Shown piece by piece: positions 50,146 through 57,568 of a stretch of 64,000 bases of DNA. Positions within the stretch are counted from its first letter, which is position 1. The number at the start of each line of letters is the position of its first letter. Where the stretch lies: the NCBI RefSeq assembly GCF_963677125.1, contig NZ_OY781882.1, positions 2,550,501 to 2,614,500 on the forward strand, in the 5' to 3' direction. This DNA is from an uncultured Desulfobacter sp. GTDB taxonomy: Bacteria; Desulfobacterota; Desulfobacteria; Desulfobacterales; Desulfobacteraceae. A model generated the notes under the pieces. That model had not been told where the DNA came from, did not search any database, and was given only the letters and a program-made list of their open reading frames with translations. The position numbers were made by a program, and so were the translations under genes.

Positions 50146-52053
50146 TTAGTAGCTGAATCTAATCCCGCAATAAAAGAACTCCGGTGCCTCATAATTGTCT
50201 TTTCCGGAGTTAAAAAGATTATCCACCCCGACAAAAAGTTGAAAACGGTCTGTTACATCCTTGGACACATAAGCGTCGACTATGGTCATGCTGTCCGCAT
50301 CTTCATCTGCATAGTAACGTTCACCGACATAGGTCACACGGACATTGGCACGAATCCCCCAAGGCTGGTATGCATAGGCAAGTTTTACAGAACCCTTGTA
50401 ATCCGGACGGCCTTCCAATTTTTCACCGGTGGTTTTGTCTTCGGTATCCAGATAGGCCAGATTGCCGGATAAAGTAAATCCCGCAGGCAGTTCAAGGCTG
50501 CATTCAAACTCAACACCCCATATGGAGGCTTCAGCAATATTCTGGTATTGGTAATAGTCTTTTTTCTTTTTTCCGGAGCCGGTTGAGGTGTAGAAGACAG
50601 GTTCGATCATGTCTTCGATATCGGTTTTAAACCAGGTGACGGCGACCTGGAATTTTTTGTACTCACCCTGGATGCCGATTTCATAACTCTGCGATGATTC
50701 AGGGTCGAGACCGGCATTGGGTTCGTAGATTACCTTGCCCTGCCTCATATAGGTAGGGATATAGAGTTCAAGAAACCCCGGCGCCCTGAATCCCATGCCC
50801 CATGCCCCTTTTAATCTCAAGTTATCCAGAATGGCATAGGTCATGGAAAGTCTGGGCGTCAATTCCGATCCGAAATCAGAGTAATGATCCCAGCGTGCAC
50901 TCAATGCCATGTAAAGCGGCTCAAAAATCTGGTACTCATCCTGGGCATAGATGCTGTAGGTTTCCACATAATCGTCAAGCGCATCATCATCCTCCCGTCT
51001 TTCCTTTATGTAGTCGGTGCCCATGGTCAGCACATGTTTTTCGAAAATCCGGGAGGTAAACCGGCCTTCCAGCTGGTCCAGCGTCCGTTCTGCATTGGAT
51101 TCGTCTCCAATGCTTCCGACAATTTCAGAAGTCGGCGGATCAACCGTAATCTCATTTTCATGCCGGGAATGATTTGCCCGCAGCATCAGGGAGGATTCAG
51201 GGGTGATTTTTCCATCATATTCCAGAAAACAGTTCAGCCTGTGGTCGTCTGTATCCCGTTCCCGGTCAAGATTCTGCAGGTCTCTCAACCCGTTGAAATT
51301 TCGATCAACCGCCTCGAAGCCTGCCAGAAGCTCGTGGTCTTCATTGAGTTGATATGAAAACCGGCCACCGGCAGATTTCATATCAATGTCATCACCGTCA
51401 TCCGGGGTAACACCGTCCATGTCATACCCGTTCTTATCCCGGTAACTTCCGGCCAGCAGGAACCCGAACCGCCCCATTGAGTTGCCCACATATGCACTGC
51501 CGACAGATTCTTCTCCATCGCCATATGTATCCCGGCCGTATTTGGCCGTTGCGCCCATGGTTAAAGTTTTTGAAGGTTTCTTCGTGATGATGTTAACCAC
51601 CCCGCCGATGGCATCACTGCCGTAAAGCGCCGATGCAGGGCCGCGAACCACCTCTATATGGTCGACCATATCCACGGGAATCTGCTCAAGTCCCGTCAGA
51701 TCCTTGAATCCGGGCGTCATCCGCCGCCCGTCTATCAACACCAGGGTGTGTTTGTTACCCGTACCACGAATACTGGGCCGCATCATACGCCCGGTTTCCG
51801 TGGTCATAAAAAGTCCTGTTGCCTCTTCAAGGGCTTGGGCAACGGTGTCCGCACCCATTTCAAAGATCTCCTGTTCCGTGACCACCTCCACCGACCCCGG
51901 CGCGTCCTTTATTATTCTTTCCGTCATCGTTGCCGTGACAACCATGTCTTCAATTTTAGAATCATTTTCATGGGTCCCGGTTTCTTCGGATACCGCATTT
52001 TCCGGCATAAACAGAGCAAAACAGATACAAGTAATAGCCAATATTTTCTTCAT
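50146..52053 (-). CDS. TonB-dependent receptor, BtuB/siderophore class
   Basis: A 635-residue receptor. Signal peptide MKKILAITCICFALFMPENA, TonB box region DMVVTATMTERIIKDAPGSV, plug motifs RPSIRGTGNKHTLVLIDGRR and HIEVVRGPASALYGSDAIGG, and a barrel that ends YCGIRFSY with the terminal aromatic residue. The plug sequence is close to the BtuB/CirA class. The start at 52053 has GGGAGAG six bases upstream; the longer frame back to 52215 is translated repeat sequence (element at 52095-52219) and is not part of the protein. It is followed by the FecCD permease. Confidence 0.93.
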   Translation of the reverse strand: MKKILAITCICFALFMPENAVSEETGTHENDSKIEDMVVTATMTERIIKDAPGSVEVVTEQEIFEMGADTVAQALEEATGLFMTTETGRMMRPSIRGTGNKHTLVLIDGRRMTPGFKDLTGLEQIPVDMVDHIEVVRGPASALYGSDAIGGVVNIITKKPSKTLTMGATAKYGRDTYGDGEESVGSAYVGNSMGRFGFLLAGSYRDKNGYDMDGVTPDDGDDIDMKSAGGRFSYQLNEDHELLAGFEAVDRNFNGLRDLQNLDRERDTDDHRLNCFLEYDGKITPESSLMLRANHSRHENEITVDPPTSEIVGSIGDESNAERTLDQLEGRFTSRIFEKHVLTMGTDYIKERREDDDALDDYVETYSIYAQDEYQIFEPLYMALSARWDHYSDFGSELTPRLSMTYAILDNLRLKGAWGMGFRAPGFLELYIPTYMRQGKVIYEPNAGLDPESSQSYEIGIQGEYKKFQVAVTWFKTDIEDMIEPVFYTSTGSGKKKKDYYQYQNIAEASIWGVEFECSLELPAGFTLSGNLAYLDTEDKTTGEKLEGRPDYKGSVKLAYAYQPWGIRANVRVTYVGERYYADEDADSMTIVDAYVSKDVTDRFQLFVGVDNLFNSGKDNYEAPEFFYCGIRFSY

Positions 52054-52094
52054 CATCTCTCCCAACCAACTATTTTGAGCCAGAACAGGGCACT

Positions 52095-52219
52095 GTGTTT
52101 GGACGAGAAGTTGCCCAGATGCAAGGCGCATAAAAATTTGTAACCGGAGCAAGCTTATGGTTGTGAGGATTACAAATTTTTGTGCAACGCCGCAGGTGGG
52201 TGACTTCTCGTTCAAACAC
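52095..52219. repeat. interspersed palindromic element, copy 2 (125 bp)
   Basis: Terminal arm GTGTTTGGACGAGAAGT with complementary right end (CTCGTTCAAACAC). The inner stem GCATAAAAATTTGTAA pairs with TTACAAATTTTTGTGC (one G-U type change), and the internal loop ACCGGAG...GAGGA surrounds the apical hairpin CAAGC-TTAT-GGTTG. It fills the gap between the methyltransferase stop and the leader of the TonB receptor. Its last base is the G of the methyltransferase TAG stop. Confidence 0.85.
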
Positions 52220-52815
52220 TATTTTCGAAATTCGATCCAGGTCTCTTCTTCACCCTCTACGTCTGATATTACCCGGCATCCATCCAATCCCGTTTTTTCC
52301 AACAACGCTTTCAAACCGGCTCCCTTCAGGAAATTGCCTTTCCCCTGTTTTTCCAATTTCTTACGGCCTTTTCCCTTCAGGCGTTTGCGCATGGATGGCG
52401 GACAATACCGCCCCAAGCCGCCTCCGACAAATGCTATACCACCGGGCTTTAAGACCCGGTGAATCTGTTGCAGCCCCTTGACCTGATCACCCCAGAACCA
52501 CAGGGAACCGCGGCTAACAATGAGATCTGCAAAACCATCTTCAAAGGGCAGATCGCATACATCGGCCTTGGTAAAATGAACCGTATTTCCCAAACCGCAC
52601 TCTGAAAGGTTTTTCTTTGCTTTGTCCAAAGCGTCCTGTTTGTCGTCTATAAAGTACATTTCCAGACCGGTGATTTTAGCAAGCTCAATGCCCACATAGC
52701 CGGGCCCTGTACCAATATCAAGACAGATGCCTTCCGTAATGCCATAGTCATCCACGATCTGCTGGGCGATCAAGGGATATACGGGTGCCAACTGCGAAAA
52801 CCCATGTGTCTGCAT
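52219..52815 (-). CDS. class I SAM-dependent methyltransferase
   Basis: A 198-residue methyltransferase. Motif I ICLDIGTGPGYVGIELAK (about 30-47), motif II acidic YFIDDKQDALD, motif III ADVCDLPFED, and the RGSLWFWGDQ post-motif are visible; RVLKPGGIAFVGGGLG is the later strand. The substrate is not evident. It follows the binding-protein-like gene by 40 bases and shares the operon with a GTPase and an ABC ATPase, so a metal-cofactor or tetrapyrrole methylation is plausible (inference). ATG at 52815 follows AAAGGA; the frame also allows 52833. Its stop TAG overlaps the repeat element 52095-52219. Confidence 0.8.
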   Translation of the reverse strand: MQTHGFSQLAPVYPLIAQQIVDDYGITEGICLDIGTGPGYVGIELAKITGLEMYFIDDKQDALDKAKKNLSECGLGNTVHFTKADVCDLPFEDGFADLIVSRGSLWFWGDQVKGLQQIHRVLKPGGIAFVGGGLGRYCPPSMRKRLKGKGRKKLEKQGKGNFLKGAGLKALLEKTGLDGCRVISDVEGEEETWIEFRK

Positions 52816-52855
52816 GCCAATTTTTCCTTTCATAAAATTTAAACCAAGCCGAAGG

Positions 52856-53755
52856 TCAAGCTGCTGCCCGTCTTCCCTTTAATGCCGCCAGAAAAGAGTC
52901 CCATCCTTTCCAGCGCAAATTGCATTGGTTGTCCGTTACAAGTTCATGCATGGGGATATCCGGTGCTGCCGGAACAAAACTTTGAAGGGAAAGGTAGTTC
53001 TGAACCTTCGGGGACATCAGAAAATCTCCGATTTCAAACAGCGGCTCCGGGGCTTTACGTCCCCAAACCATGACCTGGGGCATGCAAAAAAGACCATCTG
53101 CCGGCCATATGATACGGGTATTTTTCTGTTTGGAAATGCGTGCAAAGGCAATATTGGTGATACCGATCGGATAGCGGCCCTCGTCCACAGCAGTGATGAC
53201 TTCCATAGGCGTCCCCAGATGAACGAAGTTTGTATTCGCCCCATCGAAAATTTCGGGGAAATCCGTTTTCATGAACGCCTTTACAACAAGAGATACAATG
53301 CGGAATTCATCGGGCATAAGAATTTTGCCCGCCCACCGCTGATCAAGCAAGTCCTCCCACAACCGTGGGATATCGTTTCCCTTAAGGATGTTCTGGTTGT
53401 AAAACATGGCAAAGGGGATGACCACAAACGGATGAAAATAGCCATTGTTATCGGTCCAGCCCATATCTGCCAGTTCTTTTCTTATGGGAAACCGGCCGGG
53501 AATGGCTTTGAAATGCTCGGCCAGAAAACCCGGAGGCAAGTCGGCAAAATCATCGACATGTCCCACCGTTAAATCGGGCATCTCATCTTTTTCCACACAG
53601 GCCTCAAACAGACTCTTTTCCGAAGGACGGTGGGGCTGGGTGTCAATGGTCACCTCAATGTTGTGTTTCTCTGTAAATTCCCGGCAAAATTCTTCCATCA
53701 TCTGAACTAAAGACCGGCTGATGTTAAGTGGGCAGTGGAGCAAAATTCTTGCCAT
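52856..53755 (-). CDS. cytoplasmic binding-protein-like protein (type 2 PBP fold)
   Basis: A 299-residue protein that resembles Fe3+/thiamine-type periplasmic binding proteins, with motifs such as DMGWTDNNGYFHPFVVIPFAMFY, LWEDLLDQRWAGKILMPDEF and AVDEGRYPIGITNIAFAR (hinge and second lobe). It has no signal peptide: the start MARILLHCPLNISRSLV is neither hydrophobic nor followed by a cleavage site, so the protein should stay in the cytoplasm. Its start overlaps the end of the ABC ATPase gene by 49 bases, so the two are tightly coupled. Together with the GTPase and stand-alone ATPase it suggests an intracellular metal or cofactor handling complex. Confidence 0.8.
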   Translation of the reverse strand: MARILLHCPLNISRSLVQMMEEFCREFTEKHNIEVTIDTQPHRPSEKSLFEACVEKDEMPDLTVGHVDDFADLPPGFLAEHFKAIPGRFPIRKELADMGWTDNNGYFHPFVVIPFAMFYNQNILKGNDIPRLWEDLLDQRWAGKILMPDEFRIVSLVVKAFMKTDFPEIFDGANTNFVHLGTPMEVITAVDEGRYPIGITNIAFARISKQKNTRIIWPADGLFCMPQVMVWGRKAPEPLFEIGDFLMSPKVQNYLSLQSFVPAAPDIPMHELVTDNQCNLRWKGWDSFLAALKGRRAAA

Positions 53756-54543
53756 AGGACCCTTTTCTCCTTATTGTTTTTTGATTGTTCAATGGAATCA
53801 CCGCTTCTGACCAAATCACGCAACTTGGAAATATCCGCTTCAATGGCGATTAACTCGTTGGCAATCCTCATCTCTTCCCGGGTTAACCGGTGAAGTTTGC
53901 ACATGCCTCCGTTTTTCATGACGATTCTGCGATCAGCCATCAAAGTCAGCGTCAAATCATGGGTCACAACCAGTACAATCTTGCCCTGCCCTTTCAAAAT
54001 TTTAAGGGCCTTAAGCCTGTCGATACCGGCATTTTCGATTTCATCAATCAGCACGACAGGCGCGTTGCTGATAAGCGCGACATCCGCCACCATCAGTGCC
54101 CGGGCCTGCCCACCGCTCAACAGGGTCAGATTGTCCGTCAAGGATATGGGCTCGCCGGCCAGTTCATTGGTCAGCTCAAGCACATCGGCAACAATCCGGT
54201 CAATATTTTCAATGCCGCGCACCTTGGCGTGCCTGCATAAAAACGCTTCCACAGAGGAATCAATCACGAAGTTCATTTTCTGAGAGACCTCTGCCATCAG
54301 GTGCCTGAAACTTTTATCCGGACCATCGCTGCCCGTTTCAAGGTCGTTTATCAGGATGGTGCGTCTTGTGGGGGGCTGCCTGTCCGTATATTGTTCAATA
54401 TCGGAGATCAGCTGGGTCTTTCCTGATCCGGTAGGGCCCACAACGGCAACGACCTCTCCAGGCTGAATATCCACGCGCCGGATGTTTTCGGGGTTTGAAT
54501 CCTTATCCTGTCCTCCCAAGACACTTATCTTCTTCAGTTTCAT
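53707..54543 (-). CDS. stand-alone ABC-type ATPase
   Basis: A 278-residue ABC ATPase without a permease partner. Walker A is VVGPTGSGKTQLISDI, the signature is LLSGGQARALMVAD, Walker B is VVLIDEIENAGIDRLKAL, and the H-switch is VVTHDL. The Q-loop and D-loop are divergent, and the acidic Walker B followed by EN rather than D-E-P-x-x-x-L-D is atypical of importers, so it may act as a cytoplasmic switch, like MetNI-like or repair ATPases. Start and the GTPase stop overlap (ATGA), and its end overlaps the binding-protein-like gene by 49 bases. Function unknown; role in metal insertion or release is an inference from neighbours. Confidence 0.8.
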   Translation of the reverse strand: MKLKKISVLGGQDKDSNPENIRRVDIQPGEVVAVVGPTGSGKTQLISDIEQYTDRQPPTRRTILINDLETGSDGPDKSFRHLMAEVSQKMNFVIDSSVEAFLCRHAKVRGIENIDRIVADVLELTNELAGEPISLTDNLTLLSGGQARALMVADVALISNAPVVLIDEIENAGIDRLKALKILKGQGKIVLVVTHDLTLTLMADRRIVMKNGGMCKLHRLTREEMRIANELIAIEADISKLRDLVRSGDSIEQSKNNKEKRVLWQEFCSTAHLTSAGL

Positions 54544-55241
54544 TGGGTCTCACCAAAATCAATTTTTTTGACGTTACCCATCTGGTAGGCACTTCCAACA
54601 ATGGTCTCACCGGCGCAATAGGAACAGATGGCAGCCGGCATGGGGTATTTCAATTTTGACCCGGTAATACTTTGCAGGGGGGCTATTTCCAAAATTTCTC
54701 TTTTTAGCCTAAGAGCCCCCTGGCCATTCAGGCCGTTGACATGAATGACCCGGGCTTTATTGTTCACACATGCCACCTGATGCCCGAAGACCTCCCTTTC
54801 CGCCTGTGAGACAACATCACCTTTGGTTATGACAATCATATCCGCCGTACTCAGCATGGGGCCGATTTTTTTAGGTGTATCAAGCCCCACCAGATTATCC
54901 ACTACGCATACGGTCAAACAACCTTGAACCGCAGGGGCACATCGGTGGCACAGCCCTGCGGTTTCAAGAATCAGCACATCGGTGTTTTGATTTTCCGCCC
55001 AATCCCACACCTCTTCCAGGTTAGCCACATAAAAATGATCCGGGCAAATGTAGTCGCTCAGCCCAACACAAACCGGTATGCCCAGATTTCGGTAACGCGA
55101 GTCATCTGAAGTTTCAAGACAATCAATCTTGCATGCTGACACCCGCAGCTTGTCCTGCTGGAGATGGCGGATAACCCGCATCATAACGGATGTTTTTCCG
55201 GAGGATGGCGGGCCGGCAACAATAACAAATCTTAGTGCCAA
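54540..55241 (-). CDS. HypB/UreG-like (SIMIBI) GTPase, cysteine-rich
   Basis: A 233-residue GTPase of the G3E/SIMIBI class. The P-loop is AGPPSSGKTSVM (residues 9-20), the Walker B-like motif is LILETAGLC, and the base-recognition motif is ITKGD. Cysteines cluster in KIDCLE, PVCVG, YICPD, LCHRCAPAVQGC and the C-terminal CSYCAGE, like the metal-binding loops of HypB/UreG nickel chaperones or CobW-type proteins. It should couple GTP hydrolysis to metal transfer; the metal is not evident. It starts with TTG (AGGAG nine bases upstream) and leads the operon of ATPase, binding-like protein, methyltransferase and TonB/BtuCDF-type uptake genes. Confidence 0.8.
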   Translation of the reverse strand: MALRFVIVAGPPSSGKTSVMMRVIRHLQQDKLRVSACKIDCLETSDDSRYRNLGIPVCVGLSDYICPDHFYVANLEEVWDWAENQNTDVLILETAGLCHRCAPAVQGCLTVCVVDNLVGLDTPKKIGPMLSTADMIVITKGDVVSQAEREVFGHQVACVNNKARVIHVNGLNGQGALRLKREILEIAPLQSITGSKLKYPMPAAICSYCAGETIVGSAYQMGNVKKIDFGETQ

Positions 55242-55628
55242 GGACTTTTTCTCCTAATGGTTTAATAAAAATTATATATAAGCTATTCAGGCTTCAATGT
55301 CGTCTTTAAATTTTAAATGACATTTAAAAGCTACAAATTTGCACATCGATAACATACGATTTTTGAAAGTGTCAACCCCAAAGCTAAGCTTTTGTTCAAC
55401 AGAATAGTTCTCGAAGGGTTTTTAAATTATTCTCAATTGACTTTTTAAAAAAATTATTTTATTTAATGTCCAAAAATGTAACAAATAAACGAGTCAATTC
55501 TGACCTTATATGCCAATCAACAATACTCACACCACATAAACGACAAACTTACTGCCGACACATTCAGATTCACAGAATCGTTCAAAAGTAAGGCAGCATT
55601 AACACAATAAACATAGGAGAATTTTGTT
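55242..55628. other. divergent intergenic region between GTPase operon and molbindin
   Basis: 387 bases, AT-rich, with no gene. It must hold promoters for two divergent transcripts. I see no cobalamin riboswitch box and no clear operator; sequences such as TTGACT (55437) are possible -35 elements only. Confidence 0.35.
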
Positions 55629-55835
55629 ATGACATTGAGCGCAAGAAATGTAATTAAGGGTACTGTTAAAGAAGTTAAAAAGGGCCAGGTCATGGCTGAG
55701 GCCGTCATTGAGGTGGCACCCGGCGTAGAGATTGCATCTGCCATCACAACCAATTCAGTGGAAAAACTGGGAATTGAAGCAGGAAAAGAAGTGACTGTTG
55801 TAATTAAGGCAACCAGCGTTATGTTGGATGCCTGA
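55629..55835 (+). CDS. mop: molbindin (TOBE-domain molybdate-binding protein)
   Basis: A 68-residue TOBE/Mop domain. MTLSARNVIKGTVKEVKKG, then AEAVIEVAPGVEIASAITTNS, and a C-terminal VTVVIKATSVMLDA follow the molbindin pattern of clostridial and deltaproteobacterial Mop proteins, which assemble as hexamers to store molybdate or tungstate. The ATG is preceded by AGGAGAATTTTGTT. It ends 26 bases before a strong bidirectional terminator. The next plus-strand gene is NifB-like, so both may serve molybdenum or nitrogenase-cofactor chemistry, but the terminator separates their transcription. Confidence 0.9.
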   Translation: MTLSARNVIKGTVKEVKKGQVMAEAVIEVAPGVEIASAITTNSVEKLGIEAGKEVTVVIKATSVMLDA

Positions 55836-55860
55836 TCTCTATAACTTTTCCTAGCAAACT

Positions 55861-55921
55861 TTAGGGGCTTGAAAAAAATATGTCATTACATCTATAGCAT
55901 TTAATTTTTTCAAGCCCCTAA
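55861..55921. terminator. bidirectional hairpin terminator after mop
   Basis: TTAGGGGCTTGAAAAAA and TTTTTTCAAGCCCCTAA pair perfectly over 17 bases around a 27-base loop. The A-tract on the left and T-tract on the right within the arms suit termination in either direction. Confidence 0.8.
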
Positions 55922-56128
55922 GCCAATACTGTCAAAAACGGGATTTACCCAAAACAACATTCAAAAACGATTATTTTTTTATTATCAACAAATTTGTCAA
56001 TGCACTATTAACAATATTGTAGATAAATAAGCCGTTCTCCACTCTTTTTCAAAATGTTCAACGAAGCGAATTATTTTTTCCTTGTATTTTCGAGGGTGTT
56101 GACCACCATTTCAATATTTCTTATTGCC

Positions 56129-56143
56129 TGGCATTTATATTGC
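56129..56143 (+). promoter_or_regulatory. sigma-54 promoter of the NifB-like gene
   Basis: TGGCAT-TTATA-TTGC fits the -24/-12 consensus (TGGCAC-N5-TTGC) with correct spacing and one change. The transcript would start near 56155 and leave a leader of about 90 bases before the start codon at 56244. A TGT-N10-ACA NifA site was not found upstream. The remainder of 55922-56128 shows nothing else. Confidence 0.65.
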
Positions 56144-56179
56144 CTTATTCTTTAAATCATCAGCTGAAACGATGAATGA

Positions 56180-56213
56180 TTACCTCCAGGCATCATTTTA
56201 AGCCTGGTGGTAA
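56180..56213 (+). promoter_or_regulatory. leader hairpin of the NifB-like gene
   Basis: TTACCTCCAGGC and GCCTGGTGGTAA are complementary arms (one mismatch, 12 bases) around a ten-base loop, followed at once by TTTTTACATTTT. It lies between the sigma-54 start site and the ribosome site (CCAGGAG), so it could be a transcription attenuator or a protein-binding leader element. Confidence 0.5.
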
Positions 56214-56243
56214 TTTTTACATTTTAACACCCAGGAGAAAGAA

Positions 56244-57512
56244 ATGGATCTATCCAAACACCCATGCTTCAACGCCAAGGCGAAAGATGTTTACGGACGA
56301 GTTCACCTTCCCGTTGCACCACGATGCAATATTCAATGCAATTTCTGCAATCGAAAACACGACAACCTTGACGAGAACCGGCCCGGGGTGACCGGTGCGG
56401 TGCTGAAACCAAGTCAGGCGATGATCTATCTCAAGTATGTACTTGAAAATGTAAAAAATATTTCGGTCGTGGGAATTATCGGACCGGGCGACCCCTTTGA
56501 CAATCCCGATGAAACCATGGAAACCTTTAGATTGGTACAAAAGCAATACCCGGAGATGCTTCTTTGCACGGCAACCAGCGGTTTTGGTATCGGCCCGTAT
56601 ATCGATGAACTGGCCGAAATGAATTTTGGCCATGTGACCGTCTCAGTAAATGCAATCGATCCTGAAATCGGATCACAACTGTATGCATTTATTCGACACG
56701 GCAAAAGAACGCTAGGCCCCAAACCCGGTTTCGAAGTCTTGATAGAGAAACAACTTGAAGCCATTGCCCGCCTTAAAGAAAAAAACATTACCACCAAAGT
56801 CAACACCGTTGTTGTACCGGGTATCAATGACGGCCACATTGAAGCAATTGCCCAAAAGATGGCTGAACTGAAGGTGGATATCCTCAACTGTATTCCCCTT
56901 TACCCCAATAACGAATCAAACTTTGCCCATTTGGAAGAACCATCGGACGCGTTCATGTCGGATATTCGAAAAAAGGCGGGGAAATACCTTCCCCAAATGA
57001 CACATTGTGAACGCTGCCGTGCAGATGCGGTCGGGCTTTTAGGCCAAAAAAACAGCAAAAAAATAATGAGAAAGCTGCAGCAATGCGCTGAAATGCCGGA
57101 AATTTTTGATGATGAGCGGCCGTACGTGGCCATCGCCAGCGTTGATGGACGGCTAATCAATCAACACCTGGGAAAAGCCGAAGAATTATTAATCTATGGT
57201 AAAAAAGACGATGGTGGCGTCTATTTTGTCGAATCCCGGAAGACCCCCAAACCCGGCGGCGGCAGCCAACGCTGGGAGGACTTAAGCGAGATGCTCAGTG
57301 ATTGCAGAGCATTGATGGTAACCGGACTCGGTGACAGTCCTCGGCGCATACTCAGCAAAAAGAAAATAGATATTTTAGAATTGGACGGATCAATTATAGA
57401 TGCCGCTGAAGCCGTTTTTGAAGGACACAGCAGAGACTTTATGGTCCAGCGAGACATCAAGGCATGCAATAAAAAGAGTCCCATGGGCGGTATGGGTGGC
57501 TGTGGATTTTGA
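56244..57512 (+). CDS. NifB-like radical SAM protein with NifX-type C-terminal domain
   Basis: A 422-residue protein with the NifB layout: radical SAM domain (about 1-290) followed by a NifX/NafY-like cofactor domain (about 300-400, YVAIASVDGRLINQHLGKA). The SAM cluster motif is CNIQCNFC (C28, C32, C35). NifB features present are H21 (GRVHLPVAP), Cys8 (KHPCF), LLCTATSG and HCERCRADAVG. The position six residues after the last cluster cysteine, a cysteine in authentic NifB (KYDC-x-NESRPG), is asparagine here (HDNLDENRPG), so one ligand of a precursor cluster is missing. Start ATG follows AGGAG. A sigma-54 promoter lies upstream. It may be a NifB paralogue rather than the FeMo-cofactor enzyme. 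Confidence 0.85.
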   Translation: MDLSKHPCFNAKAKDVYGRVHLPVAPRCNIQCNFCNRKHDNLDENRPGVTGAVLKPSQAMIYLKYVLENVKNISVVGIIGPGDPFDNPDETMETFRLVQKQYPEMLLCTATSGFGIGPYIDELAEMNFGHVTVSVNAIDPEIGSQLYAFIRHGKRTLGPKPGFEVLIEKQLEAIARLKEKNITTKVNTVVVPGINDGHIEAIAQKMAELKVDILNCIPLYPNNESNFAHLEEPSDAFMSDIRKKAGKYLPQMTHCERCRADAVGLLGQKNSKKIMRKLQQCAEMPEIFDDERPYVAIASVDGRLINQHLGKAEELLIYGKKDDGGVYFVESRKTPKPGGGSQRWEDLSEMLSDCRALMVTGLGDSPRRILSKKKIDILELDGSIIDAAEAVFEGHSRDFMVQRDIKACNKKSPMGGMGGCGF

Positions 57513-57568
57513 TAAGCAAACAAATAAAGAAGCTCAATTAGAGACCCTAAAATAAAAAGAGGTTAAAT

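Noticed and set aside
52925..53572. A 215-codon plus-strand frame opposite the binding-protein-like gene
   Set aside because: The minus-strand gene has recognisable binding-protein motifs and coupling to its neighbours; the plus frame has neither motif nor ribosome site.
53707..53755. The 49-base overlap of the ATPase and binding-protein-like genes as an annotation error
   Set aside because: Both frames are intact and both start and end in motif-consistent places; moving the later start would remove the conserved N-terminal strand, so the overlap is kept.
55922..56128. A NifA-type upstream activator site (TGT-N10-ACA)
   Set aside because: No sequence with this spacing was found upstream of the sigma-54 promoter.
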